This document shows, one piece after another, positions 34,389 to 42,924 of a stretch of 64,000 nt of DNA. Under the pieces are notes generated by a model. The model did not search any database, was not told the DNA's origin, and saw nothing but the letters and a program-made list of their open reading frames with translations. This stretch comes from Bosea sp. PAMC 26642 (lineage in GTDB: Bacteria; Pseudomonadota; Alphaproteobacteria; Rhizobiales; Beijerinckiaceae). The position numbers and the translations under genes were made by a program. The DNA lies in assembly GCF_001562255.1 (NCBI RefSeq), contig NZ_CP014301.1, positions 2,356,001 to 2,420,000 of the forward strand. The letters run 5' to 3'. Every line of letters begins with the position of its first letter. Position 1 is the first letter of the stretch.

Positions 34389-34994
34389 ATGCTTACGTTG
34401 CGCTCCTCCCCCGCCTCGCCCTTCGGCCGCAAGGTCAAGATCGCCGCGATCGTCCTCGGCCTGATGGACAGGATCGAGATCGTCGCAGCCGATACCAATG
34501 ATCCCGCCGAGCCGCTGCGCCAGCAGAACCCGCTCGGCAAGATTCCGACGCTCGTGCTGCAGAACGGCACGACGCTGTTCGATTCGCGCGTCATCGCCGA
34601 ATATCTCGACCATCTCGCCGGCGGCGGGATCCTGTTTCCCGAGGGCGAGTCGCGCTTTGCGCAGCTGCGCCTTCAGGCACTTGCGGACGGGCTTTGCGAT
34701 GCGGCCCTGCTCCAGGTCTACGAAGTGCGCTTTCGACCCGAGGGCAACCGCGACGCCAACTGGGTCGCCAACCAGGCCGGCAAGGTCGAGCGCGCTTTGA
34801 TTGCGCTGGAGGTCGCGCCGCCGGCGGATTTCGACAAGCCGCGCATCGGCGACATCGCGCTGGCTTGTGCGCTCGGCTATCTCGATCTGCGTTTCCACGG
34901 CGCCTGGCGCACGAACCACCCGAACCTCGTCGCCTGGCTCGATGCCTTCGCAGCCAAGGTACCGGCTTTCGAAGTGACGCGCTTCAAAGGTTGA
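34389..34994 (+). CDS. Glutathione S-transferase family protein
   Basis: This 201-residue protein has an N-terminal thioredoxin-fold GST domain (LRSSPASPFGRKVKIAAIVLGL, NPLGKIPTLVLQNGTTLFDSRVIAEYLD). An all-helical C-terminal domain follows (RIGDIALACALGYLDLRF, NLVAWLDAFAAKVPAF). Ser6, 7 or 10 near the N-terminus is the likely glutathione-activating residue. It starts at ATG 34389, 37 bases after rlmJ. The substrate is unknown. Confidence 0.9.
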   Translation: MLTLRSSPASPFGRKVKIAAIVLGLMDRIEIVAADTNDPAEPLRQQNPLGKIPTLVLQNGTTLFDSRVIAEYLDHLAGGGILFPEGESRFAQLRLQALADGLCDAALLQVYEVRFRPEGNRDANWVANQAGKVERALIALEVAPPADFDKPRIGDIALACALGYLDLRFHGAWRTNHPNLVAWLDAFAAKVPAFEVTRFKG

Positions 34995-35024
34995 ACCTGG
35001 CACTGGGGTGTTCGTCGGCCCCTC

Positions 35025-35133
35025 CGTCATTCCGGGCAAGCGAAGCGCAGACCCGGAATCCATCGTAAGGTAAGGCGTTGCCCTATGATGGATTCCGGAT
35101 CGGCGCCGCTTCGCGGCTGGTCCGGAATGACGG
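35025..35133. repeat. Family-A palindromic repeat, copy 3
   Basis: It is a near twin of copy 2 (31095): ends CGTCATTCCGGGC / GTCCGGAATGACGG, core CCGGAATCCATCGTAAGG ... CTATGATGGATTCCGG. It lies between the GST stop and the porin terminator. Confidence 0.92.
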
Positions 35134-35159
35134 CGCACTATGAATCATCTCGCAAACAA

Positions 35160-35190
35160 CAAAAAACCCGGTGGCCGAAGCCACCGGGTT
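35160..35190 (-). terminator. Terminator of the Omp31-type porin gene
   Basis: The strong stem AACCCGGTGGC / GCCACCGGGTT with loop CGAA is followed on the minus strand by six T residues. It is 29 bases after the porin stop. Confidence 0.93.
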
Positions 35191-35218
35191 GCTTGATTCC
35201 CCAATGAAGGGGAGCAGA

Positions 35219-35923
35219 CTAGAACTTGTAGTTCAGGCCGGCGCGGACGACCGAGAACTTGGTCTCGACGTCGGTGTTGAGCGTGGCGCCCGGGATCCGA
35301 TACGACTCCTTGTCGAGGTTGACGTAGAGGTATTCGACCTTGGCCGACAGGTTGTTGGTGAAGGCGTATTCCAGACCGCCACCGACGGTCCAGCCGTACT
35401 GGGTGTTGTCATCCGAGAAGGCGAAGCCCGGGGCGGTGAGCTTGTTCTTCACGTTGCCGTAGGCGAAACCACCGGTGACGTAAGGCAGGAACCGATCGAA
35501 GGCGTAGCCGACGCGGGCGCGAACGGTGCCGAAATAGTTGATCTCGTTCGAAGCACGCAGGCCGAGAGCCGGGTTGGTGGCGACAGCCTTCAGATCCGAA
35601 CCCTGGAAGTCGGCCTCGGCGCCGATGACCCACTGGCCGATCTGGTAGTTGTAGCCGACCTGGCCACCACCGATGAAGCCATCGGGATCGTCGAAGCCGA
35701 AAACGCCCGGGGCGCCGCCGCCGATGACGCCGAGGTTGGTGGAGTCGATCTGACCCCAGGCATAGCCGGCGTTGGCGCCGACATAGAAGCCGGTCCAGGT
35801 GAAGATCGGAGCATAGATCGGAGCCGCAACGGGGCCCTTGCGCGAAGGCAGGTCGGCGGCCGAAGCCGAACCGGCTGCGATGAGGCCAAGCGCCGCGACG
35901 CCCGAAAGCAGATACTTCTTCAT
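35219..35923 (-). CDS. Omp31/Omp25-like outer-membrane beta-barrel protein
   Basis: This 234-residue outer-membrane protein has a signal peptide (KKYLLSGVAALGLIAAGSASA), then ADLPSRKGPVAAPIYAPIFTWTGFYVGANAGYAWG. Alternating hydrophobic strands follow, ending FSVVRAGLNYKF with the terminal Phe required for BAM-mediated insertion. This layout is that of Omp25/Omp31 of the Hyphomicrobiales. The ATG at 35923 is preceded by AAGGAGTT. The codon choice is strongly biased and the terminator is strong, so expression is probably high. Confidence 0.94.
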   Translation of the reverse strand: MKKYLLSGVAALGLIAAGSASAADLPSRKGPVAAPIYAPIFTWTGFYVGANAGYAWGQIDSTNLGVIGGGAPGVFGFDDPDGFIGGGQVGYNYQIGQWVIGAEADFQGSDLKAVATNPALGLRASNEINYFGTVRARVGYAFDRFLPYVTGGFAYGNVKNKLTAPGFAFSDDNTQYGWTVGGGLEYAFTNNLSAKVEYLYVNLDKESYRIPGATLNTDVETKFSVVRAGLNYKF

Positions 35924-36295
35924 GTTGAACTCCTTAGTCGTCGCTATCGCCGGGTCTGCCCGGCGGGGTGAATTCGATTGCAGTGATATAAGACCAATAC
36001 AGGCGTTTGTCTGTTGCACTTGAAGCACATCGCCTATGCAGAGCGCGGCAGAAATGCGGCACGAATTGGATGACTGAGGCGAAAACGTTAAATCCCGTTA
36101 ATCATCGCTAAAGCACGCTGGTGAGCAAATCGAATACTAATAGAACCCGACCCGCCTTGACCCTCGCCGCTGCTTAACGCCGGACCTGTCGTAAGGTTCC
36201 GTGCCTGGCAAACCAATCTGCGCGCGCGCCGCTTGCGGCTCCTGACCCCGCGTGCTTTAGCCGGATGCGATCAGGCTAGGAACGAGACGCAACCG
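35924..36295. other. Divergent gap between porin and glycosyltransferase
   Basis: These 372 bases hold a hairpin CGCCGGG TCTG CCCGGCG (35950-35967) in the porin leader and an AT-rich stretch at about 36070-36140. It contains the two divergent promoters; I cannot place -10/-35 boxes with confidence, and I see no gene. Confidence 0.4.
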
Positions 36296-37093
36296 GTGCC
36301 GCCCCTTTCCATCTTCATCATCGCGCGCGACGAGGCCGACCGCATCGGGCGCACGATCGCGGCGGTCTCATCCCTCAGCGACGACATCGTAGTCGTCGAT
36401 TCCGGCTCGACGGATGACACGCAGGCGATCGCCGAAGGAGCGGGAGCCCGCGTGATCTTCAATCCGTGGCCCGGCTACGGCCAGCAGAAGCGCTTTGCCG
36501 AGGACCAGTGCCGCCACGACTGGCTGCTCAACATCGACGCCGACGAAGTCGTTCCACCCGGGCTTGTCGCGGAGATCGCTGCGCTCTTCGCGCAGGGAGA
36601 ACCGGGCGCCGACGCCTACAAGATGAGAATCGCGGAGATTTTTCCCGGCGAGGCTGCCCCCCACCGCTTCGCCTATGCACTTCCGCCGGTGCGGCTCTAT
36701 CGTCGTGACAAGGGGCGCTATTCGCCTTCGCCGGTGCATGACCGGGTCGAACTGGTTCCCGGCGCTTGCATCGGCCGGCTCAAGGGCACAGTGCATCATT
36801 ACTCAGTCCGTTCCCTCGGCGAACAGATCGACAAGCTCAATGCCTATAGCGACGCGCAGGCCGACGATCTCGACAAGCGTGGCCTGTCGCTTTCGGTCTT
36901 CCGGCTGGTGGCTGAATTTCCGGCCAATTTCCTCAAGGCCTATATCGGCCGCCGCCATGCTCTGCGCGGCGTCTACGGCTTCATGACTGCGATGAACTAC
37001 GCCTTCTACCGCTATCTGCGCGTCGCCAAGCATTGGGAACGGCGGCTGAGCCGCGGCAATGCGGTCAAGCCGCCGGACCGCGGCGATGACTGA
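36296..37093 (+). CDS. Family-2 glycosyltransferase (WaaE/KdtX-like)
   Basis: This 265-residue GT-A enzyme has PLSIFIIARDEADRIGRTI, DDIVVVDSGSTDDTQAIA, WPGYGQQKRFAEDQCRHDWLLNIDADEVV (the DxD metal motif) and VHDRVELVPGACIGRLKG, typical of lipopolysaccharide-core beta-glycosyltransferases. A C-terminal basic, amphipathic stretch may contact the membrane. There is no ATG at a sensible place: GTG 36296 is used, and TTG 36233 would add 21 residues. It overlaps the next gene by eight bases. Confidence 0.86.
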   Translation: MPPLSIFIIARDEADRIGRTIAAVSSLSDDIVVVDSGSTDDTQAIAEGAGARVIFNPWPGYGQQKRFAEDQCRHDWLLNIDADEVVPPGLVAEIAALFAQGEPGADAYKMRIAEIFPGEAAPHRFAYALPPVRLYRRDKGRYSPSPVHDRVELVPGACIGRLKGTVHHYSVRSLGEQIDKLNAYSDAQADDLDKRGLSLSVFRLVAEFPANFLKAYIGRRHALRGVYGFMTAMNYAFYRYLRVAKHWERRLSRGNAVKPPDRGDD

Positions 37094-37835
37094 AGTTGCG
37101 CTCGTCACGGGCGGCGCACGACGCATCGGCCGGGCTATCGTCGAGGTGCTGGCCCGATCCGGCTATGCCGTCGCCGTCCATTCCAGCAGCGCCTCAAAGC
37201 CGGAGGCCGAGGCATTGGCCGACGCATTGCGGCAGGACGGCGCAACGACCTTCGTCATCGCTGCCGACCTCGCCGAGGCCGCCGCCGTCGATACCATCAT
37301 CCCCGCCGTCGAGGCGGCGCTCGGCCCGGTCACGCTGCTCGTCAACAATGCCTCGAGCTTCCTGCTCGACGACATCCGGTCGCTGGACGTTGCGAACTGG
37401 GACCGGCAGTTCTCGATCAACCTGCGTGCGCCATCGGTGCTGGCGGGAGCGATGGCCAATCGCCTGCCCGAGGCCCGCGATGGCGCCATCGTCAACATCA
37501 TCGACCAGCGCGTCTGGAAGCTGACGCCGCAATATTACTCCTACACCCTGACCAAGGCCGCTCTGCTGACCGCGACGCAGACCATGGCGCAGGCGCTGGC
37601 GCCGCGGATCAGGGTGAACGCCGTCGGCCCCGGCCCGACGCTGCCGAATCCGCATGACGGTGCCGCGGCCATGGATGCGGAGGTTGCCGGCACCCTGCTA
37701 GGCCGCAAGGTCGACGCGGCCGAAATCGCCGAGGCGGTGCTTTATCTCGCCCGCGCCTGTTCGGTCACCGGCCAGATGATCGCTGTCGACGCCGGCCAGC
37801 ATCTCGGCTGGCGCACGCCCGACGTCGTCGGCTGA
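37086..37835 (+). CDS. SDR oxidoreductase (pteridine reductase/FolM-like)
   Basis: This 249-residue protein has TGGARRIGRAIVEVLARSGYAVAVHSSSA, where the TGGxRRIG plus HSS pattern is typical of pteridine reductase/FolM-type SDRs. LLVNNASSF, IDQRVWKLTPQYYSYTLTKAAL (catalytic Tyr/Lys) and GQMIAVDAGQHLGW follow. FolM reduces dihydromonapterin or dihydrofolate; that role here is inferred. It starts at ATG 37086 overlapping the glycosyltransferase end. Confidence 0.85.
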   Translation: MTEVALVTGGARRIGRAIVEVLARSGYAVAVHSSSASKPEAEALADALRQDGATTFVIAADLAEAAAVDTIIPAVEAALGPVTLLVNNASSFLLDDIRSLDVANWDRQFSINLRAPSVLAGAMANRLPEARDGAIVNIIDQRVWKLTPQYYSYTLTKAALLTATQTMAQALAPRIRVNAVGPGPTLPNPHDGAAAMDAEVAGTLLGRKVDAAEIAEAVLYLARACSVTGQMIAVDAGQHLGWRTPDVVG

Positions 37836-37845
37836 CGCCCAAGCC

Positions 37846-38475
37846 TCAGGCGTTCGCTTCCGCGCGATAGGGCGCCCGGCCGCTGGCGAGCGCACTGTCC
37901 AGCAGTTCGAGCCGGTCCTGTCCCCAGAACACCTCGCCGTCGAGCACATAGCTCGGCGCACCGAAGACGCCGGCCTCGATCGCAGCACCGATCGTGCTGT
38001 CATAGCGCTGGCGCACCGCTTCGCTTTCGGCCGCAGCAGCCAGTGCCTGCGCGTCGAACCCGGTTGCCTGAGCCACGGCCGCGACAGCCTCGGGCCGGGT
38101 CATGTCGTCTTCGCGCGCCCAGACGCCGGCCATGATCTCTGCCATGAACCGGCCGGGATCGCCGCCAGCCTCGACGATCGCGATGAGAAAGCGATCCGCC
38201 AGCGAAGGATCGAGCGGGAAATGCTTGGGCTGCAGCACCAGCGGCACATTGCGGCGCTCGCGCCAGCGCTGGAGGTCCATTAGCCGGTAGCGCTGGCGCA
38301 CCGGATGGCGCTTGGGCAAGGGCAGGCCGCCGGTCTCGTCGAAGACGGCCCGCAGCGGCACGGGCCGGTAGACGACGATGCAGCCGTGCCGGGCCGCGAT
38401 GTCGAGAAAGGTCGCGTGGCCGAGATAGGTCCAGGGCGAGTGAAGCGAGAAGTAGTAGTCGATCTGGCGGGGCAT
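37846..38475 (-). CDS. 2-hydroxychromene-2-carboxylate isomerase family protein
   Basis: This 209-residue DsbA-fold protein begins IDYYFSLHSPWTYLGHATF, where Ser at the usual glutathione-binding position replaces the DsbA cysteine. It has the HCCA isomerase pattern PLRAVFDETGGLPLPKRHPVRQRYRLMDLQRW and the C-terminal GVFGAPSYVLDGEVFWGQDRLELLD. Relatives isomerise naphthalene-pathway chromenes or act as kappa-class GSTs. No aromatic-degradation genes lie nearby, so the actual substrate is unclear. Confidence 0.9.
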   Translation of the reverse strand: MPRQIDYYFSLHSPWTYLGHATFLDIAARHGCIVVYRPVPLRAVFDETGGLPLPKRHPVRQRYRLMDLQRWRERRNVPLVLQPKHFPLDPSLADRFLIAIVEAGGDPGRFMAEIMAGVWAREDDMTRPEAVAAVAQATGFDAQALAAAAESEAVRQRYDSTIGAAIEAGVFGAPSYVLDGEVFWGQDRLELLDSALASGRAPYRAEANA

Positions 38476-38649
38476 GGGGGGATCTCAGGCGTGGGGAAAG
38501 CGCGGCACCCAGCCATAACGCGATCAGCGCCGTTCAGCCACGTCAGCTCACGAGTGATATTGCGCTCGGAAACGAAAGGCTTGCCAACGGCGGCGGCTTG
38601 CTCCTGCCGCCGCCTTGACCCCAAAGTCCTTGACCCAAAGTCGTGTCGA

Positions 38650-38934
38650 TCAGGCAGCCTTGTTCTTCACCGCGCCGATGATGGCGGTCAGGATGGCCCC
38701 ACCGGCTCCGCCGGCGATCAGATTGGACAAGATCCCGCCGATGCTCAGATTGCCGCCCTGCGCGGCGGCCGCGATGGCTGGCAGAACGAGCGGCACGAGT
38801 TGACCGAGCACGCCGCCGCCGACGAGGCCTGCGATGGTATTTCCAAGCGTCCCCAGGTCGAAGGTCGGAGACGTCTTGCCCGCCGCATTGCCGCCGATCG
38901 CGCCGGCAATGAGATTCATCAGAATCTGTTCCAT
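38650..38934 (-). CDS. Small Gly-rich hydrophobic protein
   Basis: This 94-residue protein (MEQILMNLIAGAIGGNAAGK...) is dominated by Gly/Ala/Leu/Ile with GGxxG repeats (GLVGGGVLGQLVPLVLPAIAAAAQGG, LIAGGAGGAILTAIIGAV). It could insert in a membrane or form an amphipathic assembly. I do not recognise a family name. The ATG at 38934 has GGGGGCGG upstream; the longer frame to 39054 is not supported. Confidence 0.65.
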   Translation of the reverse strand: MEQILMNLIAGAIGGNAAGKTSPTFDLGTLGNTIAGLVGGGVLGQLVPLVLPAIAAAAQGGNLSIGGILSNLIAGGAGGAILTAIIGAVKNKAA

Positions 38935-39072
38935 ATCCGCCCCCAAAGTCACGTGATGTGACCATGGGACGATGACTCTACCCATCCCTCGGTGCAACCC
39001 TCGCGCGGTATCTACAACCGAATTGCGTCCGTGCCGGCGAGGGGCAAATACCACGGGAACGCTGTGTCACGA

Positions 39073-39111
39073 TGACATGACGGAGGCACGCGACTATACC
39101 AAATATTGGTA
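39073..39111 (+). promoter_or_regulatory. Promoter and operator of the second ParDE module
   Basis: TGACAT (39073-39078) and TATACC (39095-39100), 16 bases apart, resemble -35/-10 boxes. An inverted repeat TACCAA ATA TTGGTA (39097-39111) overlaps the -10 box and fits ParD autorepression. Confidence 0.65.
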
Positions 39112-39128
39112 ACGAGCGGAGTCGGGAC

Positions 39129-39377
39129 ATGGGCGAGAACACGTCGATCAGCCTGGGCGACCATTTCGTCGCTTTCATCGACAAGCAAGTGGCCGAGGGA
39201 CGTTATGTCTCCGCAAGCGAGGTCGTCAGGGCCGCGTTGCAATTGCTGGAAGAGAATGAGGCGGAGATCGCGGCCCTGCAGGCAGCCTTGATAGAAGGCG
39301 AAGAGAGCGGCGATGCCGAGGAGTTCGACTTCGAGGCTTTCATCGCCAGAATGCACGCCGAGCATGAACAGGGATGA
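39129..39377 (+). CDS. ParD-like antitoxin
   Basis: This 82-residue protein, MGENTSISLGDHFVAFIDKQVAEGRYVSASEVVRAALQLLEENE, is a classic ParD ribbon-helix-helix domain (strand TSISLGDH, two helices). An acidic toxin-binding tail follows (EESGDAEEFDFEAFI). It is coupled to the toxin gene by an ATGA overlap. It differs from the first module at 3737, so the two are not recent duplicates. Confidence 0.93.
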   Translation: MGENTSISLGDHFVAFIDKQVAEGRYVSASEVVRAALQLLEENEAEIAALQAALIEGEESGDAEEFDFEAFIARMHAEHEQG

Positions 39378-39670
39378 CGCTTCGAATCCTCGTCCGGCCG
39401 AAAGCCGTGGCCGATCTCGAAGACATATGGCGCTTCTCTAAGAGCGAGTGGGGCGCGCGGCAGGCAGACCTGTATTTGGAATCGCTACGATCAGCGTTCG
39501 CGCGTCTCGCGGATACCCCCGGCAGCGGCGCCGTTTTCGAACATGTTCGTGCTAATTATCAACGGCTACTCATCGGGTCTCACGCCATCTTCTACAGGGT
39601 GTCCAGCCGTCAAATCGATATCGTCCGTGTCCTGCACCAGCGCCGCAACGCCTCGCGGATATTGCGCTGA
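39374..39670 (+). CDS. ParE-like toxin
   Basis: This 98-residue protein of the RelE/ParE superfamily reads LRILVRPKAVADLEDIWRFSKSEWGARQADLYLESLRSAFARLADTPGSG, then the C-terminal HAIFYRVSSRQIDIVRVLHQRRNASRIL. These are the usual ParE landmarks, including the terminal arginine-rich segment. The gene is intact and overlaps the antitoxin stop. The likely target is DNA gyrase, by family. Confidence 0.93.
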   Translation: MTLRILVRPKAVADLEDIWRFSKSEWGARQADLYLESLRSAFARLADTPGSGAVFEHVRANYQRLLIGSHAIFYRVSSRQIDIVRVLHQRRNASRILR

Positions 39671-39675
39671 CAATG

Positions 39676-40440
39676 TCACCCCAGCACGATCGCCGAGATC
39701 AGCCGACCATAATCCGGCTCGCCGCGATGGGTCGTGCGCCGGTAGCTGAAGAAGCGCTCCTCGTCGCCATAGGTGCATAGCCCCAGATCGACGAAGCGCC
39801 CGATGCCGGCTTCCTGCGCGCGCAGGGCAATGAAGGCCGGCAGGTCGAACATCGCATGGGCTGCCCGCTCGGAGGCGGTGAAGAAGCGCGCATAGGTTGG
39901 ATTGCCCGATTTGAAGCGCTCGACGAATTCAGGCCCGACCTCATAGGCCTTGGCACTGATGGTGGGGCCGAGCACCGCGAGGATGCGCTCGCGACGCGCG
40001 CCGAGCTTCTCCATCGCGGTCACGGTCGAGGCGATGACGCCGGTGAAGGCGCCCTTCCAGCCCGAATGCGCCGCGCCGATGACGCCCCCCTCGGCATCGG
40101 CGAACAGGATCGGTCCGCAATCAGCGGTGGAGACGCCGAGCGCGATGCCGGGAGCCGTCGTCACCATGGCGTCGGCCTTGGGCCGGTCGCCTTGCCAAGG
40201 GCCGCCGACGATCTCCACATCGGCAGAATGCACCTGATACAGGCTGACCAGGTTTTCCGGCGCAACCTCGAGATGGCGTGCCATGCGTGCCCGGTTTTCC
40301 ACGATCGCCGCCGGATCATCGGCCGAGCCGAGCCCGCCATTGAGCGAGGCGTAGATGCCGCTCGATGCGCCGCCCTGCCTGGTGAAGAAGGCGTGCCGGA
40401 TGCCGAGCTCGGCGGCAAGATCGGGAGAGGTGATGACCAT
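39676..40440 (-). CDS. pgeF: Peptidoglycan editing factor PgeF (laccase-domain protein)
   Basis: This 254-residue cytosolic protein of the YfiH/PgeF family has GIRHAFFTRQGGASSGIYASLNGG, the zinc ligands His71 (YQVHSADV), Cys108 (STADCGP) and His125 (AAHSGWKG), and LGPTISAKAYEVGPEFVERF. PgeF removes mis-incorporated amino acids from peptidoglycan precursors in E. coli. Its start (ATG 40440) is about 50 bases past the midA stop, in the same direction, consistent with an lgt-midA-pgeF operon seen in alphaproteobacteria. Confidence 0.94.
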   Translation of the reverse strand: MVITSPDLAAELGIRHAFFTRQGGASSGIYASLNGGLGSADDPAAIVENRARMARHLEVAPENLVSLYQVHSADVEIVGGPWQGDRPKADAMVTTAPGIALGVSTADCGPILFADAEGGVIGAAHSGWKGAFTGVIASTVTAMEKLGARRERILAVLGPTISAKAYEVGPEFVERFKSGNPTYARFFTASERAAHAMFDLPAFIALRAQEAGIGRFVDLGLCTYGDEERFFSYRRTTHRGEPDYGRLISAIVLG

Positions 40441-40490
40441 GATGTCGTCCGGTTCGGCCCGTATCGCGAGGGCTTTGGTTGGGGCGTGGC

Positions 40491-41708
40491 TCAGCCCTGC
40501 TCTGGCAGGCGATGAAGGTTAAATCCGGGCGGCGCTGCCAGATCCGGATGCGTCAGCGCCAGCACCTTGAACAACTCGCCCATTCCCGTCGCGCCGGGCT
40601 GCGTCAGCCGGTCGAAGGCCGAGGCGATCGCGGCGGCCTGCTCCGGGCTCGCCTTGGCCGACAAGGCCTGCGCACGCGCCGCCAACCCGAGTTCCAGCAG
40701 GAAATCGGCCTGCGTCGCAGGGCCATGGACCGCAGCGCCTCGTGACAAACCAGCCTGCTTCATGCGGGCGAAATCGACATGCACCGTCAGATCCGCCTCG
40801 CCAGGCTCCGCCAGAGGCGCCACGAAGCCATGCGCCTTCATCGCCTGCAGCGTATCGCCGAAGCCGGAGCGAACCGAGCCGTAGTCGATGAACAGCGCGG
40901 CTCCGCCATGACGCGCGATGTGACCGGCGATGGTCGCGACGATGTCGAGCGCCGCCGTCGGCTGCTCGAAGACCGAGCCGGCAGGCGCGACCTGTCCCCT
41001 TCCCCCCGCTTGCGGTGGGGAAGGGTTAGGGATGGGGGGGCGCGCAGAATATGGCGCGGCCATTGTCGGAGGCGCGACTTGACTTTCCCCCCCACCCCAG
41101 CCCTCCCCACCGCAAGCGGGGGGAAGGAGAAGAGACCGCTCGCCAGACAGCCCGAATGCCAGTTCGCCCGCCTCGTCGAGCCCGACCAGCCGCTCGCGCC
41201 AGCCCTGCGGCGTCATCACGAACTGGTCGAGCGGCAGTGCGTCGAGGAACTCGTTGGCGAGGACGATCGCCGGGCCGTCCAGCGCCGTCGCGATCGTGTC
41301 GTGCCAGACCGGCTCCACGCCGGCCAGCGTCTTGGCCTGCACCCCGCGCAGCACCGGGCTGGTCTCGACCAGATGCATCGAGAGCGCCTCGCGCAGGCCG
41401 GGAACCACTTTCGCCGCGCGCAGCAGATCCGCCATCAGCGTGCCGCGCCCCGGCCCGAGCTCGATCAGCCGCAGGCGTGAAGGCGAGCCCATCGCCTGCC
41501 AGACGCTCGCCACCCACAGCCCGATCAATTCGCCGAACATCTGGCTGATCTCGGGCGCGGTGGTGAAATCGCCCTGCGCGCCGAAGGGGTCGCGCATGAT
41601 GTAGTAGCCATGGCGCGGATGGCCGAGGCAGAGCGCCATGTAGCGCGAGACCGGCAGCGGCCCCTCGTCGCGGATCTGGCGGACCAGTTCCGCCTTCAGC
41701 CCGCTCAC
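40491..41708 (-). CDS. MidA/NDUFAF7-like SAM-dependent methyltransferase with repeat-encoded insert
   Basis: This 405-residue protein of the DUF185 methyltransferase family has RYMALCLGHPRHGYYIMRDPFGAQGDFTTAPEISQMFGELIGLW, LIELGPGRGTLMADLLRA, GPAIVLANEFLDALPLDQF and GGAALFIDYG. The mitochondrial homologue methylates a complex I subunit. Residues about 194-238 (Pro/Gly-rich, with PPACGGEGW and [12 protein letters not shown]) are encoded by a palindromic repeat inserted in frame in a loop between conserved blocks, making the protein longer than usual. The GTG start overlaps the lgt stop (GTGA). Confidence 0.9.
   Translation of the reverse strand: MSGLKAELVRQIRDEGPLPVSRYMALCLGHPRHGYYIMRDPFGAQGDFTTAPEISQMFGELIGLWVASVWQAMGSPSRLRLIELGPGRGTLMADLLRAAKVVPGLREALSMHLVETSPVLRGVQAKTLAGVEPVWHDTIATALDGPAIVLANEFLDALPLDQFVMTPQGWRERLVGLDEAGELAFGLSGERSLLLPPACGGEGWGGGESQVAPPTMAAPYSARPPIPNPSPPQAGGRGQVAPAGSVFEQPTAALDIVATIAGHIARHGGAALFIDYGSVRSGFGDTLQAMKAHGFVAPLAEPGEADLTVHVDFARMKQAGLSRGAAVHGPATQADFLLELGLAARAQALSAKASPEQAAAIASAFDRLTQPGATGMGELFKVLALTHPDLAAPPGFNLHRLPEQG
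40995..41128. repeat. Family-E palindromic element inside midA
   Basis: This element of about 134 bp has near-identical inverted arms of about 45 bp (TTCCCCCCGCTTGCGGTGGG and its complement near 41104-41124) around a loop of about 45 bp starting CGCGCAGAATATGGCG. It is in frame within the midA coding sequence. The same element, in the same plus-strand orientation, is in uvrC at 45592-45716. Confidence 0.93.
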
Positions 41709-42541
41709 GCCGCGCGCCTTGCGCGCAGCACCAGAACGAGCCCGGCGACGAACAACGGCAGCGACAGCAGCATGCCCATGGTGACGCCGCCTGAGAGCGC
41801 ATCGACATTCCGGCCGAACAGGAAGCCGAGTTGAGCATCAGGCTCGCGGAAGAATTCGCAGACGATGCGCGCCACCGCATAGGCCATGCCGAACACGCCG
41901 GCGACGAGGCCGGGCCGTTTCAGGCCGCCGAGCCTGACCACGATCGCGAGCAGGATGAAGAGCAGCAGCCCTTCGGAAAACGCCTCGTAGAGCTGGCTCG
42001 GATGGCGCGGCAGCGGCCCGCCATTGGGGAACACCATCGCCCAGGGCACCTCCGGCGCCGGCCGGCCCCAAAGCTCTGCATTGATGAAATTGGCGATGCG
42101 CCCGAGGCCGAGCCCGATCGGCACCACGGCCGAGGCGAGATCGAACACGCTCAACGCCGGATAGCCCCGCCGCCGCGCGAACAGCCACAGGCCCGTCGCA
42201 GCGCCGATCAGCCCGCCATGAAAGGACATGCCCCCCTGCCAGATCGCGAGAATGTCCTGCGGCCGCTCGATATAGCGCGCCAGATCGTAGAACAGCACGA
42301 AGCCGAGCCGCCCGCCGAGCACCACCCCGGCCGCCACGAACAGCAGCATGTCGTCGAGTTCTTCGGCCTTGGGCCGCGCCCGCCCGGCCCACAGGCCATC
42401 GGCCGCGACCAGCTTGCGCGCATACCACCAGCCGCCGAGCAGCCCGGCGACATAGGCCAGCCCATACCATTTCACCGAAAGCGGCCCGAGCGACAGCGCG
42501 ACCGGGTCGATCATCGGGAAGGAAATGGCGAAGGTTGGCAT
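41705..42541 (-). CDS. lgt: Prolipoprotein diacylglyceryl transferase
   Basis: Lgt (278 residues) transfers diacylglycerol from phosphatidylglycerol to the lipobox cysteine of prolipoproteins. It is an inner-membrane protein with seven helices. Conserved parts are VKWYGLAYVAGLLGGWWYARKL, WQGGMSFHGGLIGA, the signature GLGRIANFINAELWGRP, and RHPSQLYEA. I chose the ATG at 42541 (MPTFAISFP); the longer frame adds an unconserved stretch. It is translationally coupled to midA downstream. Confidence 0.96.
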   Translation of the reverse strand: MPTFAISFPMIDPVALSLGPLSVKWYGLAYVAGLLGGWWYARKLVAADGLWAGRARPKAEELDDMLLFVAAGVVLGGRLGFVLFYDLARYIERPQDILAIWQGGMSFHGGLIGAATGLWLFARRRGYPALSVFDLASAVVPIGLGLGRIANFINAELWGRPAPEVPWAMVFPNGGPLPRHPSQLYEAFSEGLLLFILLAIVVRLGGLKRPGLVAGVFGMAYAVARIVCEFFREPDAQLGFLFGRNVDALSGGVTMGMLLSLPLFVAGLVLVLRARRAA

Positions 42542-42684
42542 GGGCGGTCTGGTCCGGTGGCGGGCGGGAGGTGATGAGCGTTGAACGGCTGCGGGGTCAA
42601 GGGCCGACAAACTCTTTACGATGAAGATTGATAGCGTTGGCTCCAATGTGATATCATCGCTTCATTCGATTTTATGAGGGTGAG

Positions 42685-42924
42685 ATGGCTTCAGTCACCG
42701 TTCGAAAGATTTCCGACGAGACGCATCGGGCTCTCAAGGCCCGCGCGACACATCATGGCCGCAGCACCGAAGCCGAGATCCGACACATCATCGAGGCTGC
42801 GGTGAATCCGCCTGGCCGCATCAAGCTAGGTTCGCTGTTAGCGAAGATCGGGCAGGAAACTGGTGGTTTTGAAACAGATGGTCTTCGAGACAAAACGATT
42901 TCCGAGCCGGTGAGTTTCGAGTGA
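42685..42924 (+). CDS. FitA/VapB-type antitoxin (Arc-like RHH)
   Basis: This 79-residue protein, ASVTVRKISDETHRALKARATHHGRSTEAEIRHIIEAAV, is an Arc/MetJ-type ribbon-helix-helix domain of the FitA group. A C-terminal tail binds the PIN toxin. It overlaps the next gene by GTGA. A TGATATCA palindrome at 42649-42656 upstream may be its operator. Base composition is slightly lower in GC than neighbours. Confidence 0.9.
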   Translation: MASVTVRKISDETHRALKARATHHGRSTEAEIRHIIEAAVNPPGRIKLGSLLAKIGQETGGFETDGLRDKTISEPVSFE

